From positions 368,306,720 through 368,370,719 of the forward strand of contig CM077671.1 of assembly GCA_039707655.1 (NCBI GenBank): DNA of 64,000 bases, read 5' to 3'. Made by a program: the position numbers and the translations under genes. The notes beneath the pieces are model-generated. The model saw only the letters and a program-made list of their open reading frames with translations. It was not told the DNA's origin and made no database searches. This DNA comes from Elymus sibiricus (lineage: Eukaryota > Streptophyta > Magnoliopsida > Poales > Poaceae). Every line of letters begins with the position of its first letter. Positions within the stretch are counted from its first letter, which is position 1. This document shows, one piece after another, positions 1 to 10,780 of the stretch.

Positions 1-468
1 ATTCGTGCCAACCCAATAGACACTTTCGGAGATACCTGTAATGCACCTTTATAGTCACCGAGTTACGTTGTGACGTTTGATACACCCAAAGCATTCCTAC
101 GGTATTCGGGAGTTGCACAATCTCATGGTCTAAGGAAATGATACTTGACATTAGAAAAGCTCTAGCAGACGAACTACACGATCTTGTGCTATGCTTAGGA
201 TTGGGTCTTGTCCATCACATCATTCTCCTAATGATGTGATCCCATTATCAACAACATCCAATGTCCATGGCCAGGAAACCATGACCATCTATTGATCAAT
301 GAGCTAGTCAACTAGAGGCTCACTAGGGACATGGTGTGGTCTATGTATTCACACATGTATTACAGTTTCCGGTTAATACAATTATAGCATGAACAATAGA
401 CAATTATCATGAACAAGGAAATATAATAATAACCATTTTATTATTGCCTCTAGGGCATATTTCCAACA
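1..468 (-). mobile_element. BARE/WIS/Angela-type Copia LTR, 5' part (cut by window)
   Basis: The reverse complement begins TGTTGGAAATATGCCC and continues with the AT-rich leader and the block around ATCACATCATTAGGAGAATG that also occurs in the LTRs of the complete Copia element at 35636-44519. The LTR edge (reverse complement of TGTTGG) lies at 468. Only about a quarter of the expected 1.7-1.9 kb LTR is visible, so it cannot be told whether this is a solo LTR or the end of a full minus-strand element. It interrupts the Copia LTR that follows. Confidence 0.85.
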
Positions 469-1077
469 GATCTACACTTCCACCAAAGGAAACTTTATTC
501 CCCCATACTTTCTTGTGTGGATTTTGTTACTCTTGGGTGTTTGAGCACCCTAGACGGAAGAGGTCACATCGAAGCCACAATCCATTATGGTGAAGATTCA
601 TGGTGGTATTGGGAGCCTCCACTTAAGTTATGGAGATTGCCCCAACCTTGTTTGTAAAAGTTCGGTCACCGCCTTCAAGGGCGCCACTAGTGGAATCACG
701 ACATTTCGCATTGTGTGAGGCCGTGAGGAGAATACGGTGGCCCTAGTGGATTGTTGGGGAGCATTGTGCCTCCACACCGCTCCAACGGAGACGTACTTCC
801 CCTCAAAGGGAAGGAACTTTGGTAACACATCCTCGTCTCCACCGGTTCCACATGTGGTTATTTCTTACCTTTTCTTTGTGCAAGCTTTACTTGTGTTGTA
901 TCCTTTGCTTGTTTGTTGTTGATGTTGTTGTTGTTGTTGTTGCTTGCATCATATAGTTGTTCACCTAGTTGCATATCTAGACAACCTATTTGTTGCTAAA
1001 CCTAACTTGTTAAGAAAGGCTAAAAATTGTTAGTTGCCTATTCACCCCCCCTCTAGCCAACCATATCAATCCTTTCA
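469..1077 (+). mobile_element. 3' part of a second Copia LTR (Maximus/Barbara-like)
   Basis: This is the end of a Copia LTR. It terminates in ...TTTCA at 1077 and is followed directly by a methionine-initiator-tRNA-type primer-binding site. Its 5' part was lost where the BARE-type LTR (1-468) was inserted. It includes a GTT microsatellite at about 914-944 and a C7 run at about 1045. The family name is a recollection of the sequence style, not a search result. Confidence 0.65.
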
Positions 1078-1079
1078 AT

Positions 1080-1092
1080 TGGTATCAGAGCC
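1080..1092 (+). other. Copia primer-binding site (tRNA-iMet type)
   Basis: TGGTATCAGAGCC lies 2 bases after the LTR terminus. This is the classical plant Copia primer-binding site complementary to initiator tRNA-Met. It fixes the orientation of the 469-1440 fragment as plus and shows that the following ATG (1132) begins a retroelement gag leader. Confidence 0.85.
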
Positions 1093-1131
1093 ACGTCTCT
1101 TTATTAAGAGCTTTACCGCCCAAAGATTATG

Positions 1132-1440
1132 GTTAACGACGGGGATAGGGTTGATGACTTACCCGAGGCCGAGGGAGTGAACATGGTCTCTCGTGAGGAT
1201 TTAAATGAGGAAATTGCCTCACTTTAATCTTCTATGATGACCGAGGTCAAATACTTGTTTAAAGAATTCCTTGATGGTCTCAAAATTTCTACCGATCCGT
1301 TGCTAGTGGTTAATCCCAATAACTCAGAGTCGGATGCCAACTCCGGTAAGGAGGGGGCTAGTAGTGATAAGGATAAGTTGCCTCAAGGAAAGAATGGGAC
1401 GGGAACCTTTGCCTCGGTTCCCCCTCCTGTCCTTGGTTCA
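1132..1440 (+). pseudogene. Copia gag leader, N-terminal fragment fused to Athila pol
   Basis: The ATG at 1132 lies 40 bp after the primer-binding site and opens an acidic leader that stops at a TAA around 1228. The next in-frame methionines (MMTEV, from 1234) continue the same frame through a serine/aspartate/lysine-rich stretch ending in a Pro-rich run. Around 1427-1443 the sequence changes to the SRPFLNT block typical of the Athila protease/RT linker, and the frame stays open to 1863. The Copia remainder is missing, so this is a truncated gag leader. The fused ORF is probably accidental. Confidence 0.6.
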
Positions 1441-1442
1441 CT

Positions 1443-4422
1443 ACAAGATAATTTCTCTCCCATTATATTCAGTAGACCTTTCTTGAATACTGTCAATGCT
1501 GAAATTAATTGTGTTACAGAAAAGGTTAAAGTAAGTTTTGGTGATGCGTCTCATGAATTTAATTTCTCTAAGTTTGGTAGACAACCACATGAGAAAGAAT
1601 TAACTCGTAAGGATGAAATTATTGGTCTTGCTTCTATTGTTGTACCTCCTACTAATCTGTTAGAACAATATTTGCTAGCCAATGAAAATGATATGCATAT
1701 TAATGAAAGGAAGAAAATATATGAAATATTCTTTAGACAAACACCTATTCTTAAACACAACTTGCCTGTTGATATTTTAAGGGATCCTCCCCCACCTAAG
1801 GGAGATCCCTTATTTGAGCTAAAGAAATTACCCGATACACTGAAATATGCTTATGTTGATTAAAAGTAGATATATCCTTGTTATTATTAGTGCTAACCTT
1901 TCAGAGCATGAAGAAAAGAGATTACTCAAAATTCTGAAGAAGCACCGAGCCGCTATTGGATATACTCTTGATGATCTTAAGGGCATTAGTCCCACTCTAT
2001 GTCAGCACAAGATTAATATGGAACCAGATTTTAAACCTGTCGTTGATCATCAACGCCGCTTGAATCCTAAAATGAAGAAAGTGATAAGCACTAAAATATT
2101 AAAGCTTCTGGAGGCAGGTATAATCTATCCCATAGCTAATAATAGATGGGTAAGTCATGTTCATTGTGTTCCTAAGAAAGGAGGTATAACTATTGTTCCT
2201 AAAGATAAAAATGAACTCATCCCACAAAGGATAGTAACTGGTTATAGGATGGTAATTGATTTCAGGAAATTAAACAAAGCTACTAGAAAAGATCATTACC
2301 CCTTGCCTTTTATTGATCAAATGTTAGAAATATTATCTAAGCATACACACTTTTGTTTCCTTGATGGATATTCTGGTTTTTCTCAAATATCTGTGTCAAA
2401 AGAAGATCAAGAGAAAACTAATTTTACTTGTCCCTTTGGAACTTATGCTTATAGACGTATGCCTTTTGGTTTATCCAATGCACGTGCTACCTTACAAAGA
2501 TATGGTTGCTATATTCTCTGACTTTTGTGAAATGATTGTTGAGGTATTCATGGATGATTTTTCCGTTTACGGAACTTCTTTTGATGATTGATTTAGCAAC
2601 CTTTATCGAGTTTTGCAGAGATGTGAAGAAACTAATCTTGTATTGAATTGGGAGAAGTGACACTTTATGGTGAATGAAGGTATTGTACTTGGGCATAAAA
2701 TTTCGGAATGGGGTATTGAGGTAGATGATGCAATAGAGAAAATGCCATGTCCTAAAGATGTTAAAGGTATAAGAAGTTTCCTTGGTGATGCTAGTTTCTA
2801 TAGGCGTTTTATTAAAGTATTCTCAAAGATTTCTAGGCCATTAACTAATCTTCTTCAAAAAGACATTCCATTTGTTTTTGATGATGATTGTGTAGAAGCC
2901 TTTGAAATACTTAAGAAAGCCTTAATCTCTGCACGAATGCACCTATTGTTCAGCCACCTGATTGGAATTTACCATTTGAAATTATGTGTGATGCTACTGA
3001 CTATGTTGTTGGGGCTGTTCTAGGGCAAAGAATAGACAAGAAATTGAATGTTATTCATTATGCTAGACAATGCTCAAAGAAATTATGCTACTACTGAGAA
3101 GGAATTTTTAGCAGTTGTGTTTGCATGTGATATGTTTAGACCATATATTGTTGATTCCAAAGTTACTATTCACACCGATCATGCTGCTATTAAATATGTG
3201 ATGGAAAAGAAAGATGCTAAGCCTAGACTAATTAGGTGGGTGCTTTTACTTCAAGAGTTTGATTTGCAAATTGTTGATAGAAAAGGATCTGAAAATCCTG
3301 TAGCAGATAACTTGTCTAGAATGGAAAATGTTCTTGATGACCCACTGCCTATTGATGGTAATTTTCCTGATGAGCAATTAGCTGTTATAAATGCTTCCCG
3401 CAGTACACCTTGGTATGAAGATTATGCTAATTACATTGTTGCTAAATATATACCACCTAGTTTCACATACCAACAAAATAAGAAGTTCTCCTTTGATTTA
3501 AGACATTACTTCTGGGATGACCCACATCTATATAAAGAAGGAGTAGATGGTGTTATTACCCATTGTGTACTTGAGCATGAACATGAACAGATCTTACGAA
3601 ACTGTCATTCCGAGGCCTACGGAGGGCACCATGCTTGTGACAGAACTACACACAAGGTACTACAGTTTGGTTTTTATTGGCCTACTCTTTTCAAGGATGC
3701 TCGTAAGTATGTCCACTCTTGTGATGAATGTCAAAGAATTGCTAACATTGGTAGATGTCGCGAAATGCCTATGAACACACTCAATTGAACCATTTGATGT
3801 TTGGGGTTTTGACTATGTGGAAACTTTTCCTTCCTCTAATGGGTAGATACATATTTTAGTTGCTGCTAATTACGTTACTAAGTGGGTAGAAGCTATTCCA
3901 ACTAATAGTGTTGACCACAACACTTCTATTAAAATGCTTAAAGAGGTTATTTTCCCGAGGTTTGGAGTCCCTAGATATTTAATGACTAATGGTGGTTCAC
4001 ACTTTATTCATGGTGCTTTCCGCAAACTTCTAGCTAAATATGATGTTAACCATAGAATTGCATCACCTTATCACCCTCAGTCTAGCGGTCAAGTTTAGTT
4101 GAGTAACCGAGAAATAAAATTGATCTTGCAAAAGACTGTTAATAGATCTAGAAAGAATTGGTCTTATAGAACTGCTTATAGAAATCCTATGGGAATGTCC
4201 CCATATAAAATGGTCTATGGAAAAGCATGTCGTTTACCTCTTGAGTTAGAATATAAAGCTTATTGGGCAATTAAAGAACTTAACTATGATTTCAAACTTG
4301 CCGGTGAGAAGAGGTTATTTGAAATTAGCTCTCTAGATGAATGGAGGACACAAGCCTATGAAAATGCCAAGATGTTTAAAGAGAAAGTTAAAAGATGGCA
4401 TGACAAAAGAATCCAAAAATGA
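1443..4422 (+). pseudogene. Athila-lineage pol: protease end, RT, RNase H, integrase (inactive)
   Basis: This is polymerase for reverse transcription and integration of a Gypsy/Athila element. The order is the SRPFLNT end of protease (about 1465-1500), an RT with LDGYSG (about 2362) and the catalytic FMDD box (2547-2558), an RNase H with TEKEFLAVV and HTDHAA blocks (3090-3200), then an integrase with an H-H-C-C zinc finger ending HSCDEC (about 3600-3735) and a DDE core to 4422. It is broken by a frame change at about 1850, stops near 2521 and 2589, frame changes near 2670 and 3023-3048, and stops near 3786, 3846 and 4096. In the integrase core the motif normally DGGSH reads NGGSH (codon 3988-3990), so a catalytic aspartate is replaced. 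It is the only Athila-type polymerase in the window and cannot serve its gag-only neighbours. Confidence 0.9.
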
Positions 4423-4739
4423 GAATTTAAAATCGATGATCTAGTTCTTTTGTACAATTCTCGTTTTATATTTTTTGCAGGAAAAATTCTTTCCAAACGG
4501 GAAGGAATCTATATCGTCGAAGAACTTTATCGCTCATGAGCCATTAAGATCAATAATGACGAGGGCACAAATCCGAGAGTGGTTAATGGGAAATGAATTA
4601 AACATTATATTTCAGGTATGCCCATTAATATTGAAACTAACGTTATTCAAGTAATGACACCAGAAGAACACATAAGAGAGACCTTCCAAAACACTCCAGA
4701 AACCTGAAAAAGGGTAGGTATGTGATACGGTAAGTAAAC

Positions 4740-5037
4740 CAACTCCAAAAATTCCATAAAAATATTTTCTATCACTTCTGAAATATTACAAAATTTTCAA
4801 AAATAAAAACCGGTCAGGGGACCCACGAAGGGAGTCCCAAGCCAACAGGGCGCGACCCCCCCCCCCCGGGCACACCCTGATGGCTTGGGAGTACCTCATG
4901 TGCCTCCTGGACTCCGTTTTCCAACCTAGAAAAATCATTATATATACCCCCGTATGTTTTGACCACTGCATCGCGAGTTTTTCCTCTGTTCTTGTTTCGT
5001 AATGTTTTTCTGATTGAATTCTCAAGGTGTGGAAGTT
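4740..5037 (+). promoter_or_regulatory. LTR-promoter-like module inside element A, before its 3' ORF
   Basis: This 300-bp block looks like the U3/R part of the element's own LTR type. It has an A-rich lead, an imperfect palindrome around CCAAGCCA / TGGCTTGG (about 4836-4890) enclosing a C14 run, then a TATATATA box near 4940 followed by TATGTTTTGACC, matching the TATATGATGTGTTTTGACC of A's 3' LTR (about 12920-12940). It ends just before the ATG at 5038. An internal promoter or leader for the 3' ORF is inference. Confidence 0.4.
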
Positions 5038-5576
5038 ATGTCGTCGTCCCCCTCCAACAACATTGAGGACGAGGCTTGGCTGCTACATATGGAGCTCGAA
5101 CGAGAGGGTACCGAGGACGGCATCATGAAGGAGGAACCTATGGACTCTATGGAAGTGCACCCCCTGCCTCGGAACGTGGCACGCTAGCAGACATCTCCAC
5201 CTCTCCGAACCCTTGTCCAACAATGGGTAGGAGAGCCCAGCTGGCTGAAGAAGCACAAGGTGAACCCACTTTGAGGAGACCCCTCAGCAGGTTACATGCA
5301 AATAACTTCCACAATTTGATCCATAACTCTGGAATTGAGAATATTCCTCGCTTGCATATACCGTCCAATTGGGATATCTCTTGTCCAAGTGAAAGTGATG
5401 CAGGGAAAAGTTCGTGGTGGCCAGAGAATAAACATTTTATGGTGGAAATACAAAAGAACACCACAATAATTCAGCAGTTGCTTCATAATATGAAGGAGCT
5501 AAAGGCTACCTTGTTATCCATTATGGAGGACAATCCTACCACTTCAACACCACCATCACCCAAGAAGGAAACTTGA
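5038..5576 (+). pseudogene. Small 3' ORF of Athila-type element, frameshifted
   Basis: The ATG at 5038 opens an acidic reading frame (MSSSPSNN...) that stops at 5185-5187. A second frame overlapping from 5076 runs to 5576 and carries the rest of the product: a Leu/His-rich segment, then a helical stretch (IQKNTTIIQQLLHNMKEL) and a Pro/Thr/Ser tail. The likeliest reading is one ORF of roughly 175 codons with a frameshift around 5150. It occupies the position after integrase where env-like or accessory ORFs of Athila elements lie. I recognise no domain and see no signal peptide or membrane segment, so no function is assigned. Confidence 0.5.
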
Positions 5577-6883
5577 GTACATGGGTATGGGCACCACCCT
5601 TAGTTTGTTCCAAGCTTGGGGGAGGTGCCTCGGTATCGTATCACCATCACTTTTACCATTATCATTTATCTTAGTTCGATCCTTAGTTATTTTGTGATCT
5701 AGAGAAATAAAAGTTTAGTATTTCTTTGCTTAGAGTGCTGGCTTTGTGATCTATCTATCCTTGTAATCGAGTGTGAGAGTTATATAATAAGATTAGTTGA
5801 GCTTGTTTGCTTTACTCTCATGCATCAATCATAGCAATGAAATAAAATAAACAAAAAGATCATATGCTAATCCCATGGGGAGTAATGACTTCACATAGAA
5901 AGAAGTGTGTTTGATAAAAAATATTGGGAGTTAACAAACATAGTATTAGTCATTGGTACAATCCATGCAAAATTATGAAAGAGGAGAGGAGATTCACATA
6001 CAAATACACTATCTTGGGCATCTTTTATGATTGTGAGCCCCCATCAAATATTATATAATGATCGAATAGTTCATTTTGGACAAGGAAGACATCATAATGA
6101 GTTATGTTTGTTTACATACACATAGAAGTTATCTTGTCATGGATCCTCTAACATGTAGTGCTTGCTTAGGATCTTTTGCTAGCCCAAAATTTGCACTAAG
6201 TAGAGATACTACTTGTGTATCCATAACCCTTAAAACCCAGTTTCTTGCCATGAGACTCGACCATATCTACCTATGGATTGAATAAGATCCAGTAAGTTGC
6301 GATGGGTTCATAAAAGAAATAAAAATTGCTCTAAATATGGATGATCTTTTGTTGTAAGGGAAAATAACCTTTGTACGATCTTGTGATGGCAAAGAAATAA
6401 AAGCAACATACTGCATAATAAAGATTGTTATCACAAGGGGCAATATAAAGTGACGTTCCTTTACATTAAGGGCTTGAACATCCAAAAATAAAAAGCGCAT
6501 GTCAACATCTGCTTCCCTCTGCGAAGGGCCTATCCTTTACTTTCATGTATTTACTTTTAGGCAAGAGTCAATAATGTTTATTCCTATCTCAATCTATTAA
6601 TTCTTTAGTGGCAAGCATCATGTGTTGGGGAAAGATCTAGACACATATATCAAGTGGGATGTAGATGATCATGAGTCATTATTGTTGACATTATCCTTGA
6701 GGTAAATAAGTGGGTGGCAGAAATATTAAAGTCCCTATCATCCTATTTGTCTAATGGAAACATTTGCTCCAAAAATATGCATTGAGTGTCAGCAATCATA
6801 GAAGACAAAATGATAGTTGAGTATGTGAACTTGTTAAAATGAAAAGCTCTTACATAGATTGTTCTCTGAAATAAGATGAATTG
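5577..6883 (+). other. 3' non-coding region of element A (left part)
   Basis: No coding sequence is supported here. The stretch carries an internal polypurine-type motif AAGCTTGGGGGAG at 5612-5624, identical to the motif that abuts the LTR at 12546-12558. It also has the block TGCTTCCCTCTGCGAAGGG (near 6510), which recurs in element F near 62620. The region is AT-rich and continues at 12307 after the G insertion. Confidence 0.75.
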
Positions 6884-7544
6884 TGTCGGGGGGATTACCC
6901 CCGGGTAGGCTCAGGGAGGCGACTCACCATTTTAAAACAACGGGGCAGCCAACGCCCCTCTGTCCGGCTGCTCCGTTTAATACCCCGGTCCGGCCGGCTG
7001 CTGAGGCCGGCCGGCTGCTCCGACCGACCTCTGTCCGGCTGCTCCAGCCGGCCTGCTGCGCGAGGTCAACCACACGTCCCATCGGACACGACATGAAGAC
7101 ACTATAGCCTGCATCATGCGTCACTTCGCTGCACCCCCAATAGTGGCGCACTATAGCCTACGTCATCACATCACCTCGCATGTCATCTCCAATAGTGTTT
7201 AGTTGGCCATGCGGGCCACCCCTTGTCCCCTGGGCCTCCCTTTATAAGAGGCACCATGGGAGCCTCTCATGGCATTCACGCACACACGCATGAGGAGAGG
7301 AACCCATGGCTCTCTTCTCCCACACAGCTCTAGGAGCAACTTTGTATTACCAGATACACCACAAATATCATCAGACATGCAAGAGTAGGGGTATTATCTC
7401 TCCGGAGAGCCCCGAACCTGGGTAAACCACCGCGTGCTGTTGCTCTATCCCGTCCCGGATCTCCACAGCAGCCTTGCTCTCACCTCTTAAGCCATCGCAT
7501 GGCATCTGCCGTCCCGGGGCACCCCCCGTGAGAAAACGATGACA
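6884..7544 (+). repeat. 5' LTR of element G
   Basis: Starts TGTCGGGGGGATTACCCCCG (a palindromic start) and ends GATGACA. A TATA-like TTTATAAG lies at 7241-7248, consistent with the R/U5 start shortly after. It pairs with 11646-12306. Confidence 0.9.
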
Positions 7545-7565
7545 GTTGGCGCCCACCATGGGGCG
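7545..7565 (+). other. Primer-binding site of element G
   Basis: GTTGGCGCCCACCATGGGG follows the 5' LTR immediately. TGGCGCCCACC(G/A)TGGGG is a recurring primer-site form of grass Gypsy elements of the RIRE2/Dasheng group. The primer tRNA is not assigned here. Confidence 0.7.
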
Positions 7566-10249
7566 AGCTGCTGCTGGAACCGCGGTCCCGGCGGGACCCT
7601 CTTCGCCGCAACCACCGTGACGCCGGCCACCCCGGCACCCCCGCGCCACTACGCCGCCTGCGTTTCCATCGCCGCATTGCGACGCCGGTGCGGTGCCCTC
7701 GCGTCAATACGCCGCCCGCGTCCACGTCGCCGCGCCGGTGCAAAGCCCGTGACGCCGACCTCCCGGCGCCCCCGCGTCGCTGCGCGGTCGGCGCCCCCGT
7801 CGCCCCGTCGCTACGCCGTCTCCGTGCCAACACCGGCGCGCCTCCTACGGCGCCCCCACGCCGCGCCGTGCCTGGCCCCGGCACGCCCGTCCGGCCGTCC
7901 GCCTCTTCCAGGCACCCCTGCTGTTCTCCAGCCACCGCGCGGGCGTCTCCGGCGTCGCGCCCTCGACAGTCTCGCGCTCAAACCCACGTCCGACGCCCAT
8001 GATGTTGTCGCCGCTGCTGCATTCCGCGGGCAGCATCCACGACGCCTGCATCTTCAAGCTCCAGCGCCAGCTCCGCGCATCCGCGCCGCTGCTGGCGACC
8101 TCCGACCCCGTACGCGCATACGCTCGCGACTAGCTAGCTAGCTAGCTAGCAGTGCCACTTGATTGAGCTGCGTGCTAGCTAGCTTGGCTAGCTTGCTCGA
8201 TTGAGTTGCGTGCTAGCTTGGCTAGCTAGCTGGGCTCGCGCCCAAGGCCGGCCGGCTGTACGAGCCTCGCCGTTGCTCCGTCCGGCAACTCCGTCGTGCG
8301 ACGTTGCCTCCGCGCGCGCCCGCGATGGCCTTGCCCTGCCGCCGCCTTGCCGCGCTGCTCCACCTCTCGCCACCGCTCCGGCCGCGTCACCTCGGCCCAC
8401 GGATGCGTGCGCGCGCATCCGCGGCGCCGCGCTCTCTCCGCTCCGCTGTCGCTATGGATCGTCGGCTCCGCGTCTGCATGCTTTGTATTCCCTTGCCTCG
8501 CGTGCGGTAGACGACTGCGTCGGCTGCGTCGTCCGCGCACCCGCACGCCGGCCCGACCCGCACCGGCTCTGCCACCAGCCACGGCCGCTCCGCCAAGCGC
8601 CCACTGCGCCGCGCTCGGACAGGCTCCGCTGCGCCCCGCGCGGGCTTCCCATCTCCACCCCGCGCTGGCCGCTCCCCGCACTCGCTCCGGCTGGCCTCCT
8701 CGCGCCGGCTCCTCGGCCGCCTCGCGCCGGATCCTCTGCCGCTCCGCACCGGCCTCTCCTCCAACGCGCCCGAAGGCCGGCGTCCGCCGCCTCACCTACG
8801 CGCCAGCACCACTGCGGCTGCCTGACCCGCGCCTGCGTCGCTCGCTGGCTCCACTCCGCCAGCGCCGCTGCGCGGTGCCTCCCTCCGTCCTGCCATCGGC
8901 TGGCTCCGTGCGTCCGCGCCCCCGCTCCCCCGCTCCGGGTGCTGCTGCGAGCCGCGTCCCCCACTCCGCACCTCCGCGCACGCGTGCGCTCGCCTGCCGG
9001 CCGCTGCTCCGTCCGGCTCCACTTCCGCCTCCGCGCGCTGCTCCGCGGCCGGCTCCGCGCGCCCCAGCGCCGGCTGCTCCACCCCGCCTCCACGCTCCCG
9101 CGTCGCCTCACGACACCGGTCCGGCCAGAGCCGGCTCCGCCTGCTCCGCCCCACTACGCCTACTCGCTGCGCCGGCCCGGCTGCCTCGTCCCCGTGCGCC
9201 CTGGCTGGCTCCCGCGCTGCTCCGGCTGCGCTAGCTGCGCACGGAGATACAGAGAGAGCCGGCTCCCTGACGAGAAAGAGAAAAAAGGGGGAGAGGCCGG
9301 CTGTCCAGCCGGCCAGCAGAAAGAAAAAGTGGAGCCAGCTAAAAAAAAGAAGAAGAAGAAGACACATGCGTCCGCCTGCCCGCGTCCCCACTCGGACGGC
9401 CGACCTGCGCCGCCGCCCGGTCGCCTGGCCAGCCCGTCCACCTCGACACCGGGCCGGCTCCAGCCGCCCACCCGCTTCGATGTCTGACCAGTCAGGTCCG
9501 GTCGGCTGGCACACCCGCCGACCGCCAAGGGCTCGGCGGCTACACCCAGCGGGTGCGCCGGCGCGCTGCGCTGGCAAAAGGCCGCGCCGGCTATCATTGA
9601 CAACAACCACCTCACCAGCGGCAAAAGCAGTGTGAGCTCCCGTTCGCTCATCCTCTTGCCACGCACAAAAAACCGGATACCCCGAGTGACCCTCGGGGGC
9701 CATCCCCGCATTCGTTTCAACCACTTTGCTATTCACCCCGGCGCCAGCTAGTCTCGGCCCGGGGTTGGCCGCTTGGCCCGATTCGTTCGTCCCCACGAGA
9801 CGGCTTAGTAGCGTGTATGGTACCGAAGGCCCACTCTTTGTCTCAGCTACAGATCGCACCGCGACTGTCCGACTAGCGAGAGCAAAAGCTGGAGGTCACC
9901 CCACGCGAAAAATGTCCGGGGAGAAAGCGGCTTGGGCGACACGCTCGTTTCATTTGTGAGTATCTGCTTGGTCGAGTCTGCTCCCAGAGTCCGAGTACTG
10001 TACGCTCCACTCCGCAACCCACTCTTCGCCTCAGCCACAGACCGGCTCCCAGCTATCCGGCTGGCAAGAGCAAAAACCAAAGAGTGGAGAGGACACGAAA
10101 AACACTTAAGGGGGCTCGGACGAAACCAAGCCGACACCCTCTGCGTAAACTTGCACTACCAAAACCAAATGTTTGATATATCTGCGCCGACTAAACCTTG
10201 TCTTCTGCACGATCATTTCCATGAGGAACCTCCTCGCCCGGAGGCTCGA
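7566..10249 (+). other. GC-rich non-coding interior of element G
   Basis: This is extremely C/G-rich sequence in which several frames on both strands stay open for hundreds of codons at once. The inferred proteins are all Pro/Arg/Ala with no motif, so I treat them as composition artefacts. Landmarks are a GCTA/CTAG tetranucleotide-rich tract (about 8131-8235), an A/GAA-rich tract (about 9340-9361), and two diverged copies of a 90-bp block ending in AGAGCAAAA (about 9785-9895 and 10000-10085). No gene is supported. Confidence 0.7.
8131..8235. repeat. GCTA/CTAG tetranucleotide-rich tract
   Basis: Pure CTAG repetition at about 8131-8151 is followed by interrupted copies (GCTAGCTAGCTTGGCTAGC). 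It is self-complementary and can fold back on itself. It lies in the GC-rich interior of element G. Confidence 0.75.
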
Positions 10250-10780
10250 AGGCTACTCCCGGCAGGGCCCCGCGCCCGTCAGCCAGCGGACCCTACGTCC
10301 GCCCTCGGCTGCGCCTCGCGCTCATCAGCCGGCGGATCCCGCGTCCGCCCTCGGCAGGGCTCCGTGCCGTTCAGCCGACGGACCCCGCATCCGCCCTCGG
10401 CAGGGCTCCGTGCCGTTCAGCCGACGGACCCCGCGTCCGTCCTCCCGCGTCCGCGCGCGGCAGCGCCTCGCGCTCGACAGCCGGCGGACCCCGCGTCCGC
10501 CCTCGGCAGGGCTCCACGTCCATCAGCCGGCGGACCCCGTGTCCGCGCCCGGCAGCGCCTCGCACTCGACAGCCGGCGGACCCCGCGTCCGCCCTCGGCA
10601 AGGCTCCACGCCCATCAGCCGACGGACCCCGCGTCCGCGCCCGGCAGTGCCTCGCGCTCGACAGCCGGCGGACCCCGCGTCCGCCCCCGGCTGGGCTCCG
10701 CGCCCATCAGCCGGCGGACCCTGCGTCTGTCCCCGGCAGGGCCCCGTGCCCGTCAGTTGGCAGACCCCGCGTCCGCGCCC
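10250..10780 (+). repeat. Short tandem array in element G (CAGCCGGCGGACCCCGCGTCCG units)
   Basis: About ten imperfect copies of a unit built from CAGCCGGCGGACCCCGCG plus TCCGCCCTCGGCAGGGCTCC, spaced roughly 45-70 bp apart. The same GGACCCCGCGTCCG core recurs inside the larger 197-bp units downstream. Open frames across it come from the repeat and are not treated as genes. Confidence 0.8.

Noticed and set aside
7539..9487. Very long open frames on both strands (up to 428 codons plus, 355 codons minus) in the GC-rich interior of G
   Set aside because: Several frames are open at once, the products are Pro/Arg/Ala-rich without motifs, and the openness follows from the lack of A/T-rich stop codons. 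No start context or conserved block supports a gene.
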